Positions 54,100 to 64,000 of a stretch of 64,000 nucleotides of DNA are shown piece by piece; positions within the stretch are counted from its first letter, which is position 1; every line of letters begins with the position of its first letter. Where the stretch lies: contig CALSMD010000006.1 in NCBI GenBank assembly GCA_943787365.1, positions 509,984 to 573,983 on the forward strand. The letters are read 5' to 3'. This DNA is from an uncultured Flavobacteriaceae bacterium. Its GTDB lineage: Bacteria > Bacteroidota > Bacteroidia > Flavobacteriales > Flavobacteriaceae. Under the pieces are notes generated by a model. The model had not been told where the DNA came from. It did no database searches and worked only from the letters and a program-made list of their open reading frames with translations. The position numbers and the translations under genes were made by a program.

Positions 54100-55116
54100 A
54101 TGAAAGGCGTTTTATTAGTAAACCTCGGGTCTCCAGATAGTCCCACTCCAAAAGATGTTAAAAAATATTTAGGTGAATTTTTGATGGACGAACGCGTAAT
54201 CGATGTTCCTCTATGGGCACGAACCCTTTTAGTCAAAGGCATTATTTTAAATACACGCCCTAAACAATCGGCAAAAGCGTATAAAAAAATATGGTGGGAA
54301 GAAGGGTCTCCATTGATTGTTTTATCCGAACGTTTAGAAAATAAACTTAAAAAAGAAGTCGAATTGCCCGTAGCACTCGCCATGCGTTATGGCAGCATGA
54401 CCATTAAAAATGGACTTCAAAAATTAGTCGATCAAGGGGTTGATGAGGTTTTAATTGTTCCCTTATATCCACAATATGCAATGGCTACGACCGAAACAAT
54501 TTTGGTACTCGCTAAAGAATTAAGAGATGCATACTTTCCACAATTGACACTTTCGGACTTACCCCCATTTTACAACAATCCGGAATATATTAAAGTCTTA
54601 TCCAATACGATTAAAGAATCGTTAAAAGGAAAAACATACGAACATTTATTGTTTTCTTATCACGGAATTCCAGAACGTCACATCCGTAAAAGTGACATCA
54701 CGAAGTCCCATTGTAAAATTGACAAGTCGTGTTGTGTTACCCCTTCAGAAGCACATGCCTATTGTTATAAACACCAATGTCTTGAAGTCACCCGTTTGGT
54801 GGGCGAAGAATTAGGTCTTGAGGATGCGGTCTATTCAACTTCGTTTCAATCGCGTTTAGGATTTGATCCTTGGTTGCAGCCTTACACCGACCGTACAATT
54901 GAGCGTTTAGGAAAAGAAGGCACAAAATCCATGGCGATTGCAACTCCCGCTTTTGTAAGTGATTGCCTTGAAACCCTAGAAGAAATTGCAATGGAAGGCG
55001 AAGAAATTTTTCACGAAGTAGGGGGTAAAGATTTCACAACCATTCCCTGTTTAAATGACGATCCGGCTTGGGTATCGCTTCTTGCTAAATGGGTTACAGA
55101 ATGGGCTTCAAAATAA
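54100..55116 (+). CDS. hemH: Ferrochelatase
   Basis: The 338-residue product has VNLGSPDSPTPKDVKKYL at the N-terminus, LIVPLYPQYAMATTET, the metal-site FSYHGIPERHIRKSD with the catalytic histidine, and YSTSFQSRLGFDPWLQPYTD, then TPAFVSDCLETLEEI. A cysteine-containing insertion (KIDKSCCVTP) is present in the middle. It inserts Fe2+ into protoporphyrin IX. It follows the AraC-type regulator by 5 bp. Confidence 0.97.
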   Translation: MKGVLLVNLGSPDSPTPKDVKKYLGEFLMDERVIDVPLWARTLLVKGIILNTRPKQSAKAYKKIWWEEGSPLIVLSERLENKLKKEVELPVALAMRYGSMTIKNGLQKLVDQGVDEVLIVPLYPQYAMATTETILVLAKELRDAYFPQLTLSDLPPFYNNPEYIKVLSNTIKESLKGKTYEHLLFSYHGIPERHIRKSDITKSHCKIDKSCCVTPSEAHAYCYKHQCLEVTRLVGEELGLEDAVYSTSFQSRLGFDPWLQPYTDRTIERLGKEGTKSMAIATPAFVSDCLETLEEIAMEGEEIFHEVGGKDFTTIPCLNDDPAWVSLLAKWVTEWASK

Positions 55117-55126
55117 TTTAGACTGG

Positions 55127-56476
55127 ATGCAAAAATCTACCTCACAAGACTTTGGCACTGAAACGATTGGTAAACTATTAATCAAACAGGCTGTTCCAGC
55201 ATCCATTGGAATTTTAGTCATGTCGCTTAATATTTTAGTTGATACAATTTTTGTGGGGCATTGGATTGGTTCGCAAGCCATTGCGGCAATTAATGTGGTA
55301 CTGCCAGTCTCATTTTTTATTGCTGCTTTGGGAATGTCTATAGGGATTGGAGGATCTTCTATTATTTCTAGAGCACTCGGAGCAAAAGAGGTGCCAAAAG
55401 CCTTTAAAACGTTTGGAAATCAAATTACAATGACTTTGTTGTTGACGGTTGTACTTGTGTTTTTTGGGTTGTATTATATTGATGGGATTATACCAACGTT
55501 TGGTGGCAAAGGGACTATTTTTGAGCCTGCAAAAATATACTACAGAATTGTACTCTATGGAGTTCCTTTTTTAGCCTTGTCTATGATGGGAAATACGGTG
55601 ATTAGAGCCGAAGGCAAACCCAAATTCGCGATGTATGCGATGATGATTCCATCGGTTTCAAATTTAGTATTAGATGTCCTTCTAATAAATGTGATGGATT
55701 TGGGAATGATGGGTGCAGCTTGGGCTACAACAGGTTCTTATGTACTATGTTTTTCGTTTATTTTATGGTTTTTTCTTTCCAAAAATTCTGAAATGAAAAT
55801 TTCATGGCCACATTTTAAACTCCAAAAAACAATTGTATCAGAAATCAGTAATCTAGGTTCAGTGACCCTATCACGACAAGCCATTGTGAGTATTACCTAT
55901 TTGTTAATGAACACTATTTTATATGATTTCGGCGGAGAAACATCGGTGACATCCTATGCAATAGTCTCTCGAATGCTAATGTTTGCACTGTTTCCGATTT
56001 TTGGAATTACACAAGGTTTTGTTCCCATAGCAGGTTATAATTATGGGGCTCATAATTATGAACGCGTCAAAAAAACCATCCGAATTGCAATTACATATTC
56101 GATGGCGTTGGCGTTTCTAATCTTTGTGTTGTTGATTGGGTTCCCAGAACTGATTACGCGCATGTTTACTACAGATCCTTTGGTAATTGAAAAAACACCT
56201 GTTGCGATGCGTTGGGTCTTTGCAGCCACTCCCATTATCGCAATTCAGCTGATTGGATCCGCCTATTTTCAGGCCGTAGGGAAAGCAGTACCCGCTCTTT
56301 TGTTGACCTTGTCTCGACAAGGGTTTTTCTTTATTCCTCTCATTTTTATACTACCTTTATGGTATGGGGAACTCGGTGTTTGGATGGCGTTTCCAGCCTC
56401 AGATGTGTTATCTACTCTAGTCACCGCATTTATTTTATATAGAGAAGTCAAGACTAAATTAATTTCAAAATCATAA
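55127..56476 (+). CDS. MATE-family multidrug/metabolite efflux transporter
   Basis: Start is placed at ATG 55127 (MQKSTSQDFGTETIGKLL), 10 bp after the hemH stop; the track start lies inside hemH. The 449-residue protein has 12 predicted helices and the MATE pattern VPASIGILVMSLNILVDTIF near the N-terminus with a matching second half (FGITQGFVPIAGYNYGA). It exports cationic compounds using an H+ or Na+ gradient; the substrate is unknown. It is set between hemH and hemJ, so porphyrin efflux or simple gene insertion are both possible. Confidence 0.9.
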   Translation: MQKSTSQDFGTETIGKLLIKQAVPASIGILVMSLNILVDTIFVGHWIGSQAIAAINVVLPVSFFIAALGMSIGIGGSSIISRALGAKEVPKAFKTFGNQITMTLLLTVVLVFFGLYYIDGIIPTFGGKGTIFEPAKIYYRIVLYGVPFLALSMMGNTVIRAEGKPKFAMYAMMIPSVSNLVLDVLLINVMDLGMMGAAWATTGSYVLCFSFILWFFLSKNSEMKISWPHFKLQKTIVSEISNLGSVTLSRQAIVSITYLLMNTILYDFGGETSVTSYAIVSRMLMFALFPIFGITQGFVPIAGYNYGAHNYERVKKTIRIAITYSMALAFLIFVLLIGFPELITRMFTTDPLVIEKTPVAMRWVFAATPIIAIQLIGSAYFQAVGKAVPALLLTLSRQGFFFIPLIFILPLWYGELGVWMAFPASDVLSTLVTAFILYREVKTKLISKS

Positions 56477-56478
56477 TT

Positions 56479-57015
56479 ATGGATTCTTATAACTATATTA
56501 AATCGCTTCATTTGATTTTTGTAATCACATGGTTTGCGGGGTTATTTTATATTCCTCGTATTTTTATATATCACATTGAATCGTCCCAAAAAGCATCTCC
56601 CGACAAAGAAATTTTATCAACACAGATGAAGCTAATGGCAAAACGCTTGTGGTATATTATTACATGGCCCTCTGCAATTTTAGCTATAGTCTTTGGTCTT
56701 TGGCTTTTGGTCTTAGCACCCATTTGGCTCGAACAGTCTTGGATGCATGCAAAGTTAGGGTTTGTGGTATTGCTCATTATGTATCACATCAAAACACATC
56801 TTATTTTTAAGGAACTTCAAAAAGACCAAATTAAATACACCTCTAATTTTATGCGTATTTGGAATGAAGGCGCGACGCTCATTCTTTTTGCAGTTGTATT
56901 TTTAGTATTATTAAAAAACACCCTCAATATGGCTTATGGAATGTTGGGGCTTGTTGGGTTGGCAATTCTTTTAATGTTCGGAATTAAATTATACAAACGC
57001 ACACGTTCTGAGTAA
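56479..57015 (+). CDS. hemJ: Protoporphyrinogen IX oxidase HemJ (CopD-like membrane protein)
   Basis: A 178-residue membrane protein with four to five helices. It has the HemJ/UPF0093 motifs: KSLHLIFVITWFAGLFYIPR with the conserved histidine near the N-terminus, MAKRLWYIITWPSAILA, and WMHAKLGFVVLLIMYH in the middle. HemJ oxidises protoporphyrinogen IX to protoporphyrin IX in the membrane. The location after hemH and the absence of hemG or hemY from the cluster support this. It starts 2 bp after the MATE stop. Confidence 0.9.
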   Translation: MDSYNYIKSLHLIFVITWFAGLFYIPRIFIYHIESSQKASPDKEILSTQMKLMAKRLWYIITWPSAILAIVFGLWLLVLAPIWLEQSWMHAKLGFVVLLIMYHIKTHLIFKELQKDQIKYTSNFMRIWNEGATLILFAVVFLVLLKNTLNMAYGMLGLVGLAILLMFGIKLYKRTRSE

Positions 57016-57068
57016 TCATTAAGTGATGTCCTCGTTTTTTTTTCTATATTTAACAAAAGTCTATTTTT

Positions 57069-58535
57069 ATGGCAAAACGTAAATTGTCTTTAAGCTCTCG
57101 TATTTTTATATATATGATTATGTTGGTTGTTGTCGCCTCCATACTTATTGCTGGTGTCACAATTTATCAATATAATGAGCAGTCTCAAGACTACCACCGA
57201 TTGCGTTTGGAACGAAAGGAGGCACAACTTATTTCGAGTATAAATTATGTTTTAAAAGAAACAACTTGGGAGGTTAAAACAGAGAATCTCCCTCTGATTT
57301 TTAAAGATAAAATATATGAGATTGCCAATATTCACAACGTGAATTTTAACCTCTATGATTTAAAGGGCGACCTGATTAAAATGTCGAAACCTAATTTCGA
57401 TAAAAACACCATTGATACGCGCCTATCAGAGGATATTTTAGATAAACTTAAACAAAGTGTCTCCAAGCGTTTTGTTGAAAAAATCAAACGATTTGGGGAA
57501 GATTATAGGTCTTCGTATATGATATTTACTGACAGTAACGCCAAACCCCTTGGCGTATTAAACGTCCCTTATTTTGATGACGATTCTTTGAATTATGGCG
57601 AACTTAAAGCATTTTTAATTCGGCTGAGTTATGCGTATATCATCATGATTTTACTGGCTATAGCCTTTGCGTATTTTGTATCTAAATACATTACAAAATC
57701 ACTTCAAACGATTCAAGAAAAAATGAAGGAAACGCGCTTGGGAAAACGCAATCAAAAAATAGAACTTAAAGGAGCAAGTTCAGAGATTTCCGCTTTGGTT
57801 GAATCCTACAATAATATGATTGATGAATTGGAGGACAGTGTTAAAAAGTTGGCTTCAAGTCAGCGAGAACAAGCCTGGCGCGAAATGGCAAAACAAGTGG
57901 CTCATGAAATCAAAAACCCATTGACCCCTATGCGTTTAAGCGTACAAAGTTTTCAGCATAAATTTGACCCACAAGATCCAGATATTCACAAAAAAGTTAA
58001 TGAATACACCAAGACATTAATCCAACAAATAGATACCATGAGCTCTATTGCATCGGCTTTTTCAGATTTTGCGAAAATGCCTGCTCAAAAACTCGAAGTT
58101 TTAAATGTGGTTGAAGTTGTGGAGTTGGCTCTGGAGATTTTTCCAGAAAAAGACCTAAAATTCATTTCAAAAGAGCCTGAAATCATTGCTAATTTTGACC
58201 GGTCTCAATTGATTCGAATTATTACCAATTTAGTGAAAAATGCCGTCCAATCCATCCCTAAAGATCGCTCACCTCAGATTAGTATTCACCTGTTTTCTGA
58301 TGATACAGACGTTATAATTGAGGTTAAGGATAACGGCAGTGGGATTACAAAAGCCATCGAAGACCGAATTTTTGAACCTAAGTTCACAACCAAAACAAGT
58401 GGTATGGGACTGGGCTTACCAATGATAAAAAACATGATTGACACGTATAATGGTAGTATTAACTTCTCTTCTGTTATAGATGAGGGAAGCCAGTTTACCG
58501 TACGTTTCCCTAAATATTTTAAAGATGAAGTATAA
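57069..58535 (+). CDS. Membrane sensor histidine kinase (NtrY-like)
   Basis: A 488-residue kinase with two membrane helices (about residues 12-32 and 188-208) around a periplasmic sensor region, then a HAMP domain, a HisKA domain with the phosphorylated His in QVAHEIKNPLTPMRLSVQSF, and an HATPase_c domain with NLVKNAVQSIPK (N box), VKDNGSGITK (G1) and GMGLGLPM (G2). The HEIKNPLTPM form resembles NtrY-type kinases. No response regulator is adjacent, so the partner is elsewhere. Signal unknown. Its end overlaps the next gene by 11 bp. Confidence 0.92.
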   Translation: MAKRKLSLSSRIFIYMIMLVVVASILIAGVTIYQYNEQSQDYHRLRLERKEAQLISSINYVLKETTWEVKTENLPLIFKDKIYEIANIHNVNFNLYDLKGDLIKMSKPNFDKNTIDTRLSEDILDKLKQSVSKRFVEKIKRFGEDYRSSYMIFTDSNAKPLGVLNVPYFDDDSLNYGELKAFLIRLSYAYIIMILLAIAFAYFVSKYITKSLQTIQEKMKETRLGKRNQKIELKGASSEISALVESYNNMIDELEDSVKKLASSQREQAWREMAKQVAHEIKNPLTPMRLSVQSFQHKFDPQDPDIHKKVNEYTKTLIQQIDTMSSIASAFSDFAKMPAQKLEVLNVVEVVELALEIFPEKDLKFISKEPEIIANFDRSQLIRIITNLVKNAVQSIPKDRSPQISIHLFSDDTDVIIEVKDNGSGITKAIEDRIFEPKFTTKTSGMGLGLPMIKNMIDTYNGSINFSSVIDEGSQFTVRFPKYFKDEV

Positions 58536-59307
58536 CATGATTTTAAGTGATTTTAGTGATGGAGTTACCACGATCACAATCAATAGACCCACAAAGTTAA
58601 ATGCATTAAACAGTGCCACTATTTTTGAATTGCATACGGCTTTAAAGGCTGCTGAATCGGATTTAGACACCAAAGTAATCATCATTACGGGCAGTGGCGA
58701 AAAGGCTTTTGTGGCAGGGGCTGATATTAGTGAGTTTGCACATTTTGATCAAACAGAAGGGCGTTCATTGTCTAAAGAAGGTCAGGATTTATTGTTTGAT
58801 TTTATAGAGAATTTATCCACTCCGGTTATTGCGGCTGTCAATGGATTTGCGCTTGGAGGTGGGTTGGAATTGGCTATGGCTGCACATTTCAGATTGGCGA
58901 GTACGAATGTCCGTATGGGTTTGCCAGAAGTATCTCTGGGGTTGATTCCTGGCTATGGAGGAACGCAACGCTTGGCACAGCTCATAGGAAAAGGACGTGC
59001 TATGGAAATGATCATGACAGCAACTATGATTGATGGCGAAAAAGCACTCGCTTATGGGCTTGTAAACCATGTAGTACCTCAAGAGGAATTATTGCCAAAG
59101 TGTTTTGCTTTAGCAGATAAAATTAAATCAAACTCTTCTTTAGCAATCTCTGCGGCGATCAAAGCAGTTAATGCAAATTTTGCTGATGGGGTGAATGGTT
59201 ATGACGTTGAAATTTCTGAATTCGGAAAGTGTTTTGATACTGAAGATTTTGAAGAAGGAACGACTGCTTTTTTAGAAAAACGTAAGGCTAAGTTTTCAGG
59301 GAAATAA
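58525..59307 (+). CDS. Enoyl-CoA hydratase/isomerase family protein
   Basis: I take ATG 58525 (MKYNMILSDFSDGVTTITIN), 260 residues; ATG 58537 is also possible, and the track start extends into the kinase gene. The crotonase fold motifs are TKLNALNSATI, GEKAFVAGADISEF and FALGGGLELAMAAHFRLAS, LPEVSLGLIPGYGGTQRL with both catalytic-glutamate positions occupied (GGLELA, PEVSLG). It probably hydrates 2-enoyl-CoA in beta-oxidation or in amino-acid breakdown in the cytoplasm. It is followed by a terminator shared with the opposing atp genes. Confidence 0.92.
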   Translation: MKYNMILSDFSDGVTTITINRPTKLNALNSATIFELHTALKAAESDLDTKVIIITGSGEKAFVAGADISEFAHFDQTEGRSLSKEGQDLLFDFIENLSTPVIAAVNGFALGGGLELAMAAHFRLASTNVRMGLPEVSLGLIPGYGGTQRLAQLIGKGRAMEMIMTATMIDGEKALAYGLVNHVVPQEELLPKCFALADKIKSNSSLAISAAIKAVNANFADGVNGYDVEISEFGKCFDTEDFEEGTTAFLEKRKAKFSGK

Positions 59308-59332
59308 AAAAGCCCAAACAGTTGTTTGAGCT
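59305..59332. terminator. Terminator between the enoyl-CoA hydratase gene and atpC
   Basis: On the minus strand AGCTCAAACA and TGTTTGGGCT pair (one U-G) and are followed by TTTTTTA, a rho-independent terminator for atpDC. On the plus strand the stem has one mismatch and a weak tract, so termination of the plus-strand genes is less certain. Confidence 0.8.
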
Positions 59333-59362
59333 TTCAGTTTTGTATCATCAAAAGGTATTGTA

Positions 59363-59638
59363 TTAGTCAGCTAATACAATGATTTTATTAGCATTCATTT
59401 CAATAGCACCAGAATCAATGGCAAACCAATAGCCTTTTCCTTTTTTTTCAAAAAATTCTTTATTTGCATCATCGAGTGTAATATCTCCCGCGATTTTTAC
59501 AGATCCTTTTTTAAGAATCGATACAATTGCGGCGTGATTATTTAGCATTTCAAAATCACCATTCACACCAGGAACAGAGACACTGTCTACCTCTCCTTTA
59601 AATATGGTTGCTTCTGGAGTTACAATTTCTAAATACAT
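59363..59638 (-). CDS. atpC: F1Fo ATP synthase subunit epsilon
   Basis: A 91-residue protein with the beta-sandwich sequence MYLEIVTPEATIFKGEVDSV, VPGVNGDFEMLNNHAAIVS and GAIEMNANKIIVLAD. It is shorter than the roughly 135 residues of E. coli epsilon because the C-terminal inhibitory helix pair is absent, as is usual in Bacteroidota. It connects gamma with the c-ring. It follows atpD by 10 bp. Confidence 0.93.
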   Translation of the reverse strand: MYLEIVTPEATIFKGEVDSVSVPGVNGDFEMLNNHAAIVSILKKGSVKIAGDITLDDANKEFFEKKGKGYWFAIDSGAIEMNANKIIVLAD

Positions 59639-59648
59639 AGTCTATTTT

Positions 59649-61235
<1,587 letters not shown>

Positions 61236-61237
61236 TT

Positions 61238-61268
61238 AAAAAACCCAGAGCATTGCTCCGGGTTTTTT
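61238..61268 (-). terminator. Terminator of the SGNH lipoprotein operon
   Basis: On the minus strand AACCCGGAGC and GCTCTGGGTT pair (one U-G wobble) around AAT and end in TTTTTAATT, just downstream of the SGNH lipoprotein gene. It separates that operon from the atpDC promoter. Confidence 0.85.
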
Positions 61269-61291
61269 AGGTTTTTTATATTCAGAAAAAT

Positions 61292-62815
61292 TTATTCCAA
61301 CATTGGGGAATAATTTGTTGGATAATCTCCTGCTTTAGCAACATTTCCTGAAGCTACAAAATTAGATCCATAGTGATTATCAATAGCTAGTAAGAAAGAG
61401 TTTGCCATATACGCATAGCCTCTTGCTGTTAAATGTACTCCGTCTAAACTTACTAAACCTCCAGTTACAAGATTAGCATCTAATGTGTAATCATCAAATA
61501 CAATTCCAGTAGTTGATGCTTGTGTTAAAATTGCTTGTAAGTCTACATAAGCAATTCCATAACTTTCAGCAGCTGCTTGAACACTCATGTTCATAGCGTC
61601 AGTTGCGTTAATGATTTCTTCTAATTCTAGTTCAGTAACGACCCATTTATCAGCTAAAGGTACTGCAACTCCATTTACAGAAAGAGGATTGTTTGGATCT
61701 GCTAATGTACCTATGAAAGATGCACTTGTAAGTACCAATAAATCTTCTGCGGTTGCTTGTCTGTATTTAGGCAAAGCAGCAAATACAGGGTTTATTGCAC
61801 CAAGATCTGTAAGATCTTCATCAACAATTACAACGGCATTTTGACCTGCTGCAAATGTAATTGTTCTTTGTTCTGCTTCTTCAGCAGTGAAGAATCCAGT
61901 CCCATCAAGTGCAGCTAAAGCGGCTTGAATTCCACCGTTATATGCCGCATATCCACCATTAAGTGCAGTCGCTGTAGTTTCATCTAAAGGTACAGCATTA
62001 AAAGGCACTGCGTTAAAATACGGTAAATCTGTAACATACGGCGTTCCTGAAACCACTCCATCAGCTCCATTGGCAGTTAATGCTGTTAAAGCAATATCAA
62101 GAACTGCTTCAAAAGTCGCTAAGTCAGTAATTTGATCTGCAGCTTGATCTGCTCCACCCGTAGCATACCCTAAAACATCATTTCCTCCAAATAGAGATAA
62201 AGTGAAAAATGATGGATTTTGAGCTGCTGCGAGTTCTATGATGGATGCGTTTGGTGTACTTCCAGTCAGTCGAGTAGCGTAAGGGTTTGCAGCTCCAAGA
62301 GCCACATTCGCAATATTTCCATATCCTGGTGCTACAAAGTGAAAACTTCTTGCGCCAGGCACTCCTAAATTATTGAAAGGTCCTTCGGGATTATTTAAGA
62401 TATCTGTTGTCACCGTGACTGGTCCAATCACAGACTCCAACGGTGCTGGTCCTGATCCATTAAAAACAAGTCTTGGTCCTACAATTCGAGTCCCTCCAAG
62501 AGCGAGTCCTCCAAAGTTATCACTCATTGTGGGTTGTCTAAATTCACCACCTCCAGCTTTTGCAAATTCTTTAGACATAATGTTAGGCCAAGAATTTTCT
62601 TGACTTGCTAAGAATACAGTTCCGTCGGAAACTCCTGCACTAAACGAAGGGCCAACAGCAATGTAATTAGAGAAATCTAAATCTCCTGCATTTAATGCTG
62701 GAAGCATTGTTGTTTCGACGGTTTCTCCATTCGCTTCAAGGACGTCTTCTACGTCATTACATGCCGTAAATCCAAGAACTACCGCACTAAGTAATATATA
62801 TTTAATATGTTTCAT
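61292..62815 (-). CDS. SGNH/GDSL-hydrolase-like outer-membrane lipoprotein
   Basis: A 507-residue lipoprotein (signal MKHIKYILLSAVVLGFTAC). The SGNH blocks are recognisable: block I NYIAVGPSFSAGVSDG with the serine, block III LFGGNDVLGYA (GxND), and block V SLDGVHLTARGYAYMAN (DxxH). In block I the usual GDS is GPS. It fits the G-D-S-L lipolytic lipoproteins coupled to TonB-dependent receptors in flavobacteria. It may hydrolyse an ester at the cell surface, but the substrate is unknown. It is 11 bp after the receptor gene. It is rich in Ala and Gly. Confidence 0.85.
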   Translation of the reverse strand: MKHIKYILLSAVVLGFTACNDVEDVLEANGETVETTMLPALNAGDLDFSNYIAVGPSFSAGVSDGTVFLASQENSWPNIMSKEFAKAGGGEFRQPTMSDNFGGLALGGTRIVGPRLVFNGSGPAPLESVIGPVTVTTDILNNPEGPFNNLGVPGARSFHFVAPGYGNIANVALGAANPYATRLTGSTPNASIIELAAAQNPSFFTLSLFGGNDVLGYATGGADQAADQITDLATFEAVLDIALTALTANGADGVVSGTPYVTDLPYFNAVPFNAVPLDETTATALNGGYAAYNGGIQAALAALDGTGFFTAEEAEQRTITFAAGQNAVVIVDEDLTDLGAINPVFAALPKYRQATAEDLLVLTSASFIGTLADPNNPLSVNGVAVPLADKWVVTELELEEIINATDAMNMSVQAAAESYGIAYVDLQAILTQASTTGIVFDDYTLDANLVTGGLVSLDGVHLTARGYAYMANSFLLAIDNHYGSNFVASGNVAKAGDYPTNYSPMLE

Positions 62816-62826
62816 AATTTTGATTA

Positions 62827-64000
62827 TTAGTTGTTAATAGTCCATGATAGGAAATATATAGATCCTATGTTTCCAGTTCCAAATGCTGTATTGTATTCAG
62901 TTCCTAACAAGTTTGTAGCACCTGCTTTGAATGTTGATTTTATACTTGGTACTGCATAATTGATTTGTGCATCAACGGTATGGAATTCTTCTACAACACC
63001 ATTTCCAAAGGATGCTTCCCAGAAGTAGTCATCACTAAATCTGTACGACACGTTAAATCCAAAGTTTTCAAATAAGGCTGTATTTCCAAAAGAGGCCTTG
63101 AATTTATGTTCTGGAGTGTTAAAGTTTGTATTGAAATCAGGAAAGTTTTTATCTTCATCCATTTTAGCATAAGTATAACTACCGCTTAAATCGAAATCAC
63201 TAAACACTTTTGTTGACAATCCAATAGAAGCTCCATAAGATGTAATCTCTGCTCTAGAGTTCGTGTATGCACTATAGGCTGTATAATCGCCATTGGCAAT
63301 AGAAGCAACTGAAAGTCCGCCATCTCCAACAACCCCATATAAAGGTGCAACTACAATTTCTGTAGAGATAAAGTCTTTATATGTGTTATGGTACGCACTA
63401 AAATCAACAATTAAGTTGTCAAATTTTCCACGGTATCCTACTTCAAATGCTGTGACTTGTTCTGGCTTTACGACGTCTGGATTTGCAACGACTAAGTCTG
63501 CTGGATTTCCAGTAACTCCTAACATTCCTACTGAGCTTGCAGTATAAGAATTGTTATACGCAGCGGACCCCGTTTGAGTTATTTGAGCTGGTTGTCCAAA
63601 AGCAGCTTGTCCTGTTTGAGAAATATCAAACACATTTGAATAACGCTCTAAGTTGTTTGGTGCAGACCCTACAAGTAAGGCACGTCCTGCATCCAATCCA
63701 ATAAATAGATCTTGTGTGGTTGGATTTCTAAAACCAGTTTGTCCAGAGAGTCTAATGTTATGATTTCTGTTTAGTGTTAAACCAGCAGCTAATCTAGGTG
63801 AAAAAAAGCCATCGAAAAATTCTGATTTATCATAACGAACAGATCCTGTAAATTTTAATTTTGCGTCAGCGCTTAATTCAAGTTCTTTTTGAAGTTGTGT
63901 ATAAACTCCAAATTCAGAGTAGTTTATTGCACCATCATAATCTGTATAGATGGTTCCTGAAGAATTTAAGCTGTATTGTCTAAATGATCCCCCAACTTGA
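62827..64000 (-). CDS. TonB-dependent receptor, C-terminal part (cut by window edge)
   Basis: The minus-strand frame is open to the right edge, about 391 codons; the track start at 63696 is only an internal TTG. The sequence is beta-barrel-like, with repeated aromatic strands and turns (FTGSVRYDKSEFFDGFFSPR, SGQTGFRNPTTQDLFIGLDAG, VTAFEVGYRGKFDNLIVDFS) and the terminal barrel strand ending NIGSIYFLSWTINN. TonB receptors import scarce ligands across the outer membrane. The plug, signal and any CarboxypepD-like domain are outside the window. The ligand is unknown; the paired SGNH lipoprotein suggests an esterified or lipidic substrate (inference). Confidence 0.88.
   Translation of the reverse strand, partial: QVGGSFRQYSLNSSGTIYTDYDGAINYSEFGVYTQLQKELELSADAKLKFTGSVRYDKSEFFDGFFSPRLAAGLTLNRNHNIRLSGQTGFRNPTTQDLFIGLDAGRALLVGSAPNNLERYSNVFDISQTGQAAFGQPAQITQTGSAAYNNSYTASSVGMLGVTGNPADLVVANPDVVKPEQVTAFEVGYRGKFDNLIVDFSAYHNTYKDFISTEIVVAPLYGVVGDGGLSVASIANGDYTAYSAYTNSRAEITSYGASIGLSTKVFSDFDLSGSYTYAKMDEDKNFPDFNTNFNTPEHKFKASFGNTALFENFGFNVSYRFSDDYFWEASFGNGVVEEFHTVDAQINYAVPSIKSTFKAGATNLLGTEYNTAFGTGNIGSIYFLSWTINN

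Overview
The window is a chromosomal segment from a member of the Flavobacteriaceae (Bacteroidota). Four things support this. It carries gliding/type IX secretion genes (an SprE/PorW-like TPR lipoprotein and GldH). It has several small families typical of flavobacteria (DUF6341, DUF6427, DUF4254, DUF6168, DUF4292, HU-CCDC81/SPOR). Promoter -7 boxes have the form TAnnTTTG, and starts lack purine-rich Shine-Dalgarno boxes. The F1Fo ATP synthase genes are split into atpBEFHAG and atpDC. The DNA is AT-rich, and the first 7.7 kb is visibly richer in A+T than the rest. No tRNA, rRNA, CRISPR array, transposase, integrase or phage gene was seen.

Layout. 1-10.1 kb is a surface-polysaccharide locus: the end of a PseH-like acetyltransferase, a Wzx flippase, a sialyltransferase-like (nonulosonate) transferase, a Wzy polymerase, an O-antigen-ligase-type protein, a DUF1972 glycosyltransferase with a frameshifted tail, a wrecked second ligase/polymerase, a UDP-glucuronate decarboxylase and the initiating sugar-phosphate transferase. 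10.1-15.4 kb holds purD, three small conserved families, a GT9 glycosyltransferase and a PaaE-like reductase. 15.6-24.8 kb holds sprE, a bactofilin and the atp operon. 24.9-34.4 kb holds a second flippase, dut, a TPR protein, a DUF4292 lipoprotein and an EnvC-like hydrolase activator, then a thioesterase, an HU/SPOR protein, a shortened dprA and trpS. 34.4-46.6 kb holds plsC, recA, trhO, a PSP1/RicT protein, gldH, a class A penicillin-binding protein, scoAB, a fused double ABC ATPase, an exonuclease and a serine hydrolase. 46.8-59.3 kb is a heme cluster: hemA-hemCD-hemE-hemF-hemB on the minus strand, and araC-hemH-(MATE)-hemJ diverging from it, followed by a sensor kinase and an enoyl-CoA hydratase. 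59.3-61.2 kb is atpDC. The window ends with an SGNH-hydrolase lipoprotein and a TonB-dependent receptor cut by the edge.

The most unusual observation is a pair of small elements inserted into housekeeping operons, one between atpA and atpG and one between hemF and hemB. Each is a single four-helix-bundle (23S-rRNA-IVS/PF05635-like) gene flanked by phased arrays of 7-bp units. In both, the upstream array reads AGTT/AGCT in the gene's sense and the downstream array is inverted, so the ends can pair in RNA. The atp copy has an internal stop codon; the hem copy is intact, and its start codon lies inside an AGTTATG unit. The shared design suggests a family of small mobile, IVS-like elements. Mobility and RNA processing are inferences.

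Other points of note are a strong hairpin between atpE and atpF, a dprA lacking its N-terminal domain and any usable upstream start, and two damaged genes side by side in the polysaccharide locus.
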